DNA from: Eulemur rufifrons
Lineage: Eukaryota; Chordata; Mammalia; Primates; Lemuridae
Assembly (NCBI RefSeq): GCF_041146395.1
Contig: NC_090989.1
Location: forward strand, 282,750,343 to 282,814,342
Length of the DNA: 64,000 bases
Direction: 5' to 3'
The position numbers and the translations under genes are program-made. The notes below the pieces were generated by a model. That model saw only the letters and a program-made list of their open reading frames with translations. It searched no databases and was not told where the DNA came from. Each line of letters starts with the position of its first letter. The first letter of the stretch is position 1. Of this stretch, positions 1 through 64,000 are shown in pieces.

Positions 1-652
1 CGCGGAGCGGCCGGGAGAGCAGCCGAGGAGCCGCCGGCGCTGTCCGCGGTGCTGACGGCCCCTGGCGCGCAGGGGCGCGAGCGAGGACCTCTCGGCCAGG
101 TGCGGCGCGATGAGCCGCGGGCCGCCGCTGCCGCTATCCGCGGTGCTGATGCCACCAGGTGCGCCCCGTTCCGCCGGCTGGTAGAGCGGCCCGGCCCGCC
201 GCTATCCGCGGTGCTGATCCCGCGCCCTCGGCCACCGCTTGCCTGGAGGAAGCGTGCGGTTTGGATTTTTAGAAAGCCATTCTTTCTTTAGATTACAACA
301 TCCTCGCGTTTCTTCTGTGCCAAAGGGGCCCTCAGGCCGCCCGTCTCCCCCTTTGCTCTCCCCAACTTGGCGCGCCCTCCCTCCCATTCCTCCCTGACAC
401 TCCCACCACCCCCCCTCGGCTCGGCGGCTCCGCGCGATGCTGCAGAAGACGCGCTGAGCCCTTTTGGATCTAATGCGCAGAGGAGGTTGGCCCAGAGCTC
501 CTGGGCTCCCCCAAGGCTGAACTCCGTCCAAGGTGCCCTCAGGCTCCCTGCCCGCCTTCCCCATGCCAGCCCGCAGCTAGGGGCAGGGGCAGCGGCGGCT
601 GGGGTTGGGGGTGGGTGGGGAGCTTTTGGGGAGGACAGGTCGCAGCTTGGCT
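1..652 (+). promoter_or_regulatory. BARHL1: BARHL1 CpG-rich promoter and 5' leader
   Basis: This stretch is very rich in G, C and CpG for its first ~240 bases, becomes a mixed pyrimidine-rich stretch, and leads into the BARHL1 start codon. No TATA box is obvious, which fits a CpG-island promoter. I cannot place the transcription start, and an upstream non-coding exon beyond the window is possible. The first 220 bases contain three copies of TCCGCGGTGCTGA (listed separately). Reading frames open through here lack recognisable protein character and are explained by high GC. Confidence 0.6.
43..218 (+). repeat. Three copies of a GC-rich 13-mer, irregular spacing
   Basis: TCCGCGGTGCTGA occurs at 43-55, 137-149 and 205-217. 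Copies two and three are identical over 21 bases (130-150 and 198-218). CCAGGTGCG also recurs, after copy one and after copy two. Spacings of 94 and 68 bases are not multiples of three, so this is not a coding repeat. Confidence 0.8.
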
Positions 653-7273
<6,621 letters not shown>

Positions 7274-7460
7274 GGGCCCTGCCGCCTTTCGGAGGGCGCG
7301 GGGTTCAACTGCCCTTCCCGGGAGGGGGGCCCTGCCCAGTGCTCCTGACGGGCCAAATGCCAAGCCCTCCGAGGCCCGGACCCAGGACTTCGCCTCCCCA
7401 GCCCTCCTCGGGCGTCCTCTCTCCGGGCCGCTCGCTCCGGAAGCCCCTTCCACCGCCGGG

Positions 7461-7468
7461 TGTACATA
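7461..7468 (+). promoter_or_regulatory. Pumilio-type element 1 in BARHL1 3' UTR
   Basis: TGTACATA fits the Pumilio consensus UGUANAUA exactly. Confidence 0.5.
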
Positions 7469-7700
7469 CGTCTCTGCCCCACCTGCCCCGGCCCCCTGTC
7501 TCTGCCGCCTCCCCAGGCGCCCCCTCTCCCCCCAGGAGCAGGTGGGGCTCGTGCTCAAGCTTCTGCTCCCTCCACTCCCCTTCCACGCTCCAGCAAGGGA
7601 CCAACCCGGTCCCCTAACCCCTGCCAGGGAGAGGAGAAGGGCGTGCAGAGCCCCCACCCCGCTCCCTCCCTCCTCCCAGCGCCCGGGCCGGCGGCGGAGC

Positions 7701-7740
7701 TGTACATACCGTGTGCAAAGTGTATATGAAGTTATTTATT
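7701..7740 (+). promoter_or_regulatory. Pumilio-type element 2 and AU-rich nonamer
   Basis: TGTACATA at 7701-7708 and TTATTTATT at 7732-7740 lie 24 bases apart, about 190 bases before the poly(A) signal. Both motif types are associated with mRNA decay or translational repression. Confidence 0.5.
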
Positions 7741-7925
7741 CGTGACCCATGAGCCCGTGACCGTGTCCGTGACTTAGTGAGTTCGTGGCCTGTGCCCTCC
7801 CCCCTCCCAGGCCGGGCAGGAAGGGGCCGAGGGGGCTCGACCACCCGCCTGACCCCAGTCCCCACCCCTATCCCCCGTCCCTGGGGCAGCCAGGCCTGTC
7901 GGGTTCTCTCTTTTTTAAATGTCAC

Positions 7926-7931
7926 AATAAA
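7926..7931 (+). terminator. BARHL1: BARHL1 poly(A) signal AATAAA
   Basis: It is a canonical hexamer 653 bases after the stop codon. A T- and GT-rich stretch (GTCGGTCTGTCCGGTCTGTCG) follows at about 7967-7995 and could serve as downstream element. Confidence 0.75.
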
Positions 7932-8254
7932 CTTCTTACAAATGACCAGGCGCATGTCCCCGCTCCCGTCGGTCTGTCCGGTCTGTCGGTCTGTCCGCAC
8001 TCGAGCCGTTCTCCCGCCCTTCCTTAAGAACCACTTTCCTCTCCCTGGACTCGGTCTCCCTCCATCCTCACTAACAAGACGATTGTGTCCGCCTCCTCTT
8101 CCTTGGTGCTGTGGCCGTGTGCGGGGGCCCCGACTGGACTCGCTGGGGCCTTGGGCAGGGACCCCCTCCTGGCCTCAGTCTTCCCGTCTCTACCATGAGC
8201 GAGCCCCTTCTCCCCACCTCCCCTTCCTCTCCATCTGGTTCCTCGCTGCTCCCA

Positions 8255-8530
8255 GACGGTCCCGGGGGCCGGGGCGGGGGTCAGCGCCCGGCTTCACTCG
8301 GCTGCGGGCCGGGCCGCAGTGCCCTCGCTGAGCCGACTCATCTGGCCGCGACGCGGGCCCCGGCAGCTGGTGACCGGCCCGCGGGCGCGGGGCCGACAGA
8401 TGGGCTCCGAGGCGGCTCCCCCCGTCACCCCCACCCCCGCCCCGCGCCCGGCCGCGCTCTGGCTCCGCTCGCGGGCGCCCCGGCGGCTCCGGCCTCCGGT
8501 GCGGTAGGACTCAGCGCGCCTTAGCCGAAC
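8255..8530. promoter_or_regulatory. CpG island 3' of BARHL1
   Basis: The sequence is dense in CpG (for example GACGCGGGCCCC, GCCCGCGGGCGCGGGGCCG, CTCGCGGGCGCCCCGGCGG) and starts about 300 bases past the BARHL1 poly(A) site. It could be a promoter for a non-coding transcript or an unmethylated regulatory site. The overlapping open frames have no recognisable domain. Confidence 0.6.
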
Positions 8531-10659
8531 CAGACGAACCTGACCCTGACGCCACATCGGGTAACCGCCCCTCACGCCCGCATCTTCTCACTTCCCCCTT
8601 TACCCCGCGAGTAGTTTGGAAATGAGACCCGGAGGGGAGCCGAATCCCAACGTCTGCCCCATCCTTTCTCGCCGCCCCAGCCTGTGGCTACAGAATCTCA
8701 GGGGAGGGGGTTTAATTCCCGAGTCAGACTCCGGGCCTCCAGTTCACGTTAAGGGCCAAGGTCACCTCCGAGGCTGTTCCCTCTGGGGAGGTGGGCGCAG
8801 GTGCTCCCCTCCTACACACCACCTGCAGCTCACTGGCCCTCAGGGCTAGGACGTTTTGGGGCCTAGCAAGCCGAGCCCCCTCTAGGCTTGCGGCAGGGTT
8901 GTTGCGGGGAGGACTGCCTGGTGGAGGGGTGGGGACGTGCAGACTACAACGCCTCTGGAAGAGCAGACCCGCGGCCAGGTCTGCTACTGTTTCCTCCCCG
9001 CCCCCCAACGCCCTCACACAGCAGCTTTTCTTTCCTGGGATACAGAGGGTATTATTCTAATTTTGCAAAATGCACAGCAGCTAATTAAGTCAAGGAGCTC
9101 CTGGCTTTTGAGTTCTTTTGCATGTGAATGGGGGTTGGTAAATCCCCAGCTCTGGCTGTGGTGGGGGGCGAGGAGGGACTGTCCCCAACTCAGGGTTAAT
9201 GAAGTGGGAAAGGAGTCTCTCATAGCCTCCTGCAAACAAAACCCCCCATGCAACAAACCCTGCCCAAATCCTACATGGATTGACTTAAACCCAGGGGATA
9301 AGTGCTTTAAATTAATCTCATTGAATAAGAATGAGACCAAACAAAACTCTTTAAAATCATATTAAAAATCTATCAAAGGACAACTTGCACTGGTGTGCTT
9401 TTCATTTTGTGAAAGTGAAGGAGGTAGGCTAGAGCAACCACCCTTACATTTACACAGCGGCAGTGTAAATCACAGACACATTCTCAACTATGTAATTGTC
9501 CTTGTACCTCAGAGGCGATTTCATATCTTACATTAATGAAGAACAAGGCTTCCCTACAAGTTTATAATTACAATATTTTAAATTGTCCTGCACATCTCAT
9601 CTGTAATAATAACTTCACAACCTTCACAGTGAGGTGGGCTTCTGCTTTCACCCACTTAGAAGGCTAAATTGGTTTCTCTGTTCCCAGCCCTGGGCCTGGG
9701 TGAGCTCTCATTTAAAATAGAAATGAATGTGATACCCCCACAGGCTGAACAATAGGAGAGGCACAGAGAAGGCATCCTCTGCTCCTCCAGCAACCCACCC
9801 CCTTATCAACCTAGACTCAAAAGGGCAGGGGCAACAAAGTTTAAAAGAACTTTAGATCGCCCTACTAGGCCTCAGTTGCAAGACTTCTGGAAATTAAGAA
9901 TGTTAGCTGATTTTAAGGGTGTCCCACTGCCCCCACACTGACAGGCCTTGCTCTGAATTTTTCCTATGGCGGAGCAGATTAAGAGATAAAGTATAATGGT
10001 CATGGAGATGATTTAACAAGACCAGTTAACAACCCTTTAAGCAGGGCAACTAGTGCAAAAGCCTTACGTTTCCTGCCTCTAGAAAGTGATGGTTGGGTTT
10101 GAATGGCTTCCACTGACCATGTGTTGAAGGGCTCAAGTGCGAGAAACAGCAAGGCCACTGGCAGTTTGTCACATATTCGCCTTAAAAGGTCTCATTTACT
10201 TCCCTCTCTCCCCCAAATTTCACCTCCTTTCACTCCAGGGGGAAAAGAAAAAAAATCAAAGGAACCCACTAGGCTTTGTCAAAAAATATCCTTTGCTGAG
10301 ATTTGGTTGGTTCTTTGCTGCTCTAAGAGTGGAAAATGCTGTTTGCATTGCATCAGCACCGGCTTAATCTCCCACCAAGGGCTCTGTGCCCTTCAGTACA
10401 TGAGAATGGAACGGGGCCTTCTGAAGATGGGCAGCCCCTAAAGATTGCAAACATGAGGATGTTTTGGATCCTGAAAAAGTATTCTACAAGTCCACCCGAG
10501 AAAAAAGCTTTCAGCTGCAAAATTCCATTAAATGCCCAAATTCTTTATGACTTTAAATATGGGAACCAGGCTTGTGGCACAGAAACTTGGACAAGTTTGG
10601 GAAATTTAAAAAAGAGGCACGATTAAAAATACACATAAAAATTAGATTATGTACAGTGG

Positions 10660-10684
10660 AATTAGGCTAAAGCTTTGCCTAATT
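10660..10684. other. Palindrome of two facing homeodomain-like half sites
   Basis: AATTAGGC (10660-10667) and GCCTAATT (10677-10684) are perfect inverted arms around the 9-base spacer TAAAGCTTT. It lies close to the presumed DDX31 3' end. Confidence 0.6.
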
Positions 10685-10732
10685 GATGCCTGAAATATAT
10701 AATCTGTCAAGAGCCATAATAAGAGAAAGAGA

Positions 10733-10738
10733 TTTATT
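10733..10738 (-). terminator. DDX31: Candidate DDX31 poly(A) signal (distal)
   Basis: TTTATT on the + strand reads AATAAA on the DDX31 strand, about 1.8 kb past the stop codon. A second AATAAA lies at 10795-10800 and a nearer one at 11186-11191, so the choice is uncertain. Confidence 0.4.
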
Positions 10739-12541
10739 TTAAGGTTATTTAAATTTAAATAATATTAACCCTAAATCTGCTAAATCCATGTTTCTTTATT
10801 AACTGGGGTAACATATTGATTCTACTTAGAAACAGGCCCACATAGCATCTATGGAGTTAGCGTATCAGGTGTGTAAGTTTTGATCTTGGAATTACAGTCG
10901 TTTACACTTTGCACCGTTCTAGCTCTTCTCTCTCCCCACAGGAATGCAGACCTCTGCCAAGTCACCCTTTTGTGGAATGAGTACTGTGGAAAAAAATGTA
11001 AGGAAGGTTTCTCTTTGATCAACTCCAATCACTGGCATTAATCCTGTTTTTCACACAGCTGGGTTTTGCCTATAAAGTTTGATCCCTCCTTTTCTCATCC
11101 AAATCATGCGAACCATTACACACTGAAGTAAAAGAAAGGCGGCAGATTTGCCCAAAGCCAGTCTGACGTGTTCTGTAGGTTTGTTTTTATTATCATTACA
11201 AGTTTCACCAACGGTCTCTATCAATTTGTATGTGACTGCCAACTCTGAGAAGGTCCAGTTTTGCCCCTGGCAGAGGATCAAGCCTCTTTAGGGTCACAGT
11301 CGCCCCACGCTGGAGCCCTTGCTGTGCGGTGTCAGCTGCACTCCTGGTGTCTGGAATGGAGGCAAGGATGCCGACCCCCGAGCTCTGCAGAAAGGCCCAC
11401 CTTGCAACTCTCACCACCCTCCCCTGGCCACTTCGTTCCAGGGGGTCTGGGAGTTTACTGAAGTGGTGCCTCAACACACTCATCCTAGGAAAGCACGATG
11501 GCCACACAGTCACTGCAGAGCAGGAGGGAGAAAACTGAGAATGAGAGACACAGTGAGGAGGGCAGGAGCCATGCCCAGACAGAGGTGCTGAGGCTTTTTT
11601 TGTGCTGAGCCTTTTAACCCTTTCTCTTTTGGACCCCTCTGTAAGTGTCCAAATCTTACATTTATGGGGAAATCAATGCACTCCGGGGGGCCTCTTTCAA
11701 ACCTCCCAGAAAACACAATGGGGGCAGGAGGGCAGCTGTGGCCTGGGTTACATTACAAAGACCCCCAGACTTTTCTTGAAGATGGAATTTGATGGGGGAA
11801 ACCAGCTCAGGATGCTGGTGCCTTTTGACTTCAAAGGCAAATAATAAAAACGCAACAGTAAATCAATTAGCCCTGAGAGAGTGAGTTTTCTGTGGACATG
11901 AAAGAAGGGGCAGTGCATGGAAATAGCACATTGTGTTTACAGAAGCACGTTCCTAGAAGGAAACAGGGGGCTCCTAATGTGCCTGAAAACACATTAGTAT
12001 TTTTGAACCAGACCAAAAACTTTTGGTCCTTCCCAACAAAGCATTTGTACATAAAGAAAATGAGTACTTGATAACTACCTTTTTCTGTTTTATAAATTTA
12101 AATCCAGTTTTTAACATCCTAGTTCAAGCCAATATATGCATTGATAGGGCTGAAGTTTCGAAACCTCCCCAGAACTATTACAGGGCAAGAACCAAACCCC
12201 GGCCAGGCTGATGCACAGGACATCATCACGCCAAGTGTTGGGGACAATCTCATCTAAGGGTGAAGGCAAAAGTCTGGCACTGACGGAATAAATAGGAGGT
12301 GTAGACACCGTCTGCAGTTATTTGGATAGTTTACACCGTGCTGACTCTCTGCTCTGACTTCTATCAGGGCTCCTCCACAAAAGACAACAGCTGGGGCTCC
12401 TATGCGTCTTAGGGACTCAGCATTCAGGAGAAGGCGGCAGTTATTTTTCACAGGGCTCCTCTGACAAGAAGAGGACATCAATCCAGTGCCACTGGGGCCT
12501 CCAGGACCCACTCTAAGATCCAGTGCTGTGGAGGGAGACTT
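10739..12541 (-). other. DDX31: Presumed DDX31 3' UTR
   Basis: This is sequence immediately 3' of the DDX31 stop up to the distal AATAAA candidate. I see no interspersed repeat and no convincing open frame in it. Its right border is certain and its left border depends on which poly(A) signal is used. Confidence 0.45.
11186..11191 (-). terminator. DDX31: Candidate DDX31 poly(A) signal (proximal)
   Basis: The minus strand reads AATAAA here, about 1.35 kb past the stop. Use of this site would give a shorter 3' UTR. Confidence 0.3.
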
Positions 12542-63847
<51,306 letters not shown>

Positions 63848-64000
63848 CTTGGATAAAATGCAGACGACAAAAACACACTGTGAAACTGGTCACAGATGCA
63901 TATCCCACACAGCACCATCCAGGTTTAAGAAGAGAGTCCTGTGGTTATCACTGTGTCCCAGCACTAATCTGACTGCCCTATGGCCAATGTGGTGGGGCAG
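63848..64000 (-). other. DDX31: Start of next DDX31 intron
   Basis: The acceptor-side intron sequence continues off the window edge; the exon with SAT motif III is not present. Confidence 0.8.

Larger units (their letters stand above)
7274..7950 (+). other. BARHL1: BARHL1 3' UTR
   Basis: The UTR runs from the stop codon to about 20 bases beyond an AATAAA. It carries two TGTACATA Pumilio-type elements (7461-7468, 7701-7708) and a TTATTTATT AU-rich nonamer (7732-7740) in an otherwise C-rich sequence. The exact cleavage site is not visible. Confidence 0.75.
7951..10732. other. Intergenic region between convergent BARHL1 and DDX31
   Basis: About 2.8 kb separate the predicted 3' ends. The first part is GC-rich and includes a CpG island (8255-8530). 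From about 9040 it becomes AT-rich and repeat-poor, with homeodomain-type motifs (TAATTAA near 9082, TTAAATTAATC near 9308). No open frame here is recognisable as a protein. Confidence 0.6.

Noticed and set aside
605..652. In-frame extension upstream of the BARHL1 ATG
   Set aside because: The extension starts at a TTG, not an ATG. The ATG at 653 has a strong context and gives the known MEGSNGFG start.
8111..8524. 137-codon open frame over the CpG island
   Set aside because: A/G/P/R-rich composition without any recognisable motif; explained by GC content.

Overview
The window is mammalian nuclear DNA, most likely from a strepsirrhine primate (lemur or galago type). It has spliced genes with GT-AG introns, CpG-rich promoter DNA, MIR and L2 fossils, L1 tails, and dimeric Alu elements. 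Two of the Alus carry the long AT-rich linker and the right-arm variant that I recall from lemuriform Alus. There are no bacterial or viral genes, no operons and no CRISPR array.

Two genes lie tail to tail. BARHL1 (+ strand, coding 653-7273) is complete in three coding exons and encodes a 327-residue BarH-class homeodomain transcription factor. It has two FIL (eh1-like) motifs, and its 3' UTR ends near 7950. DDX31 (- strand) enters from the right edge, and its last nine coding exons lie between 63847 and 12542. They encode the C-terminal half of a nucleolar DEAD-box RNA helicase: helicase motifs IV, V and VI, then a DUF4217-type domain and a basic tail ending at a TAA at 12542-12544. Every junction is GT-AG and the reading frame is intact across all nine exons. 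The first half of the helicase (Q motif, motifs I to III) lies outside the window.

Layout: 1-652 is the CpG-rich BARHL1 promoter and leader. 653-7950 is BARHL1, with introns of 3.9 and 1.7 kb. 7950-10.7 kb is the gap between the two 3' ends and includes a short CpG island. 10.7-12.5 kb is the presumed DDX31 3' UTR. 12.8-63.6 kb is DDX31 introns, the largest 16.5 kb. These introns hold about twenty MIR fragments, L2 fragments, a hAT element with 8-bp target-site duplications plus a short relative, a Tigger-like element inside an L2, several L1 pieces and four Alu copies.

The genes are not known to act in one pathway. The likely link is regulatory: BARHL1 is a developmental gene, and the neighbouring housekeeping-type DDX31 has long introns with repeat-free, homeodomain-motif-rich stretches that could be BARHL1 enhancers. 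I found no clear sign of an undescribed biological system. The best leads are those candidate enhancers, a template-switch-like inverted duplication inside an L1, a CpG island between the genes, and paired Pumilio-type sites in the BARHL1 3' UTR.
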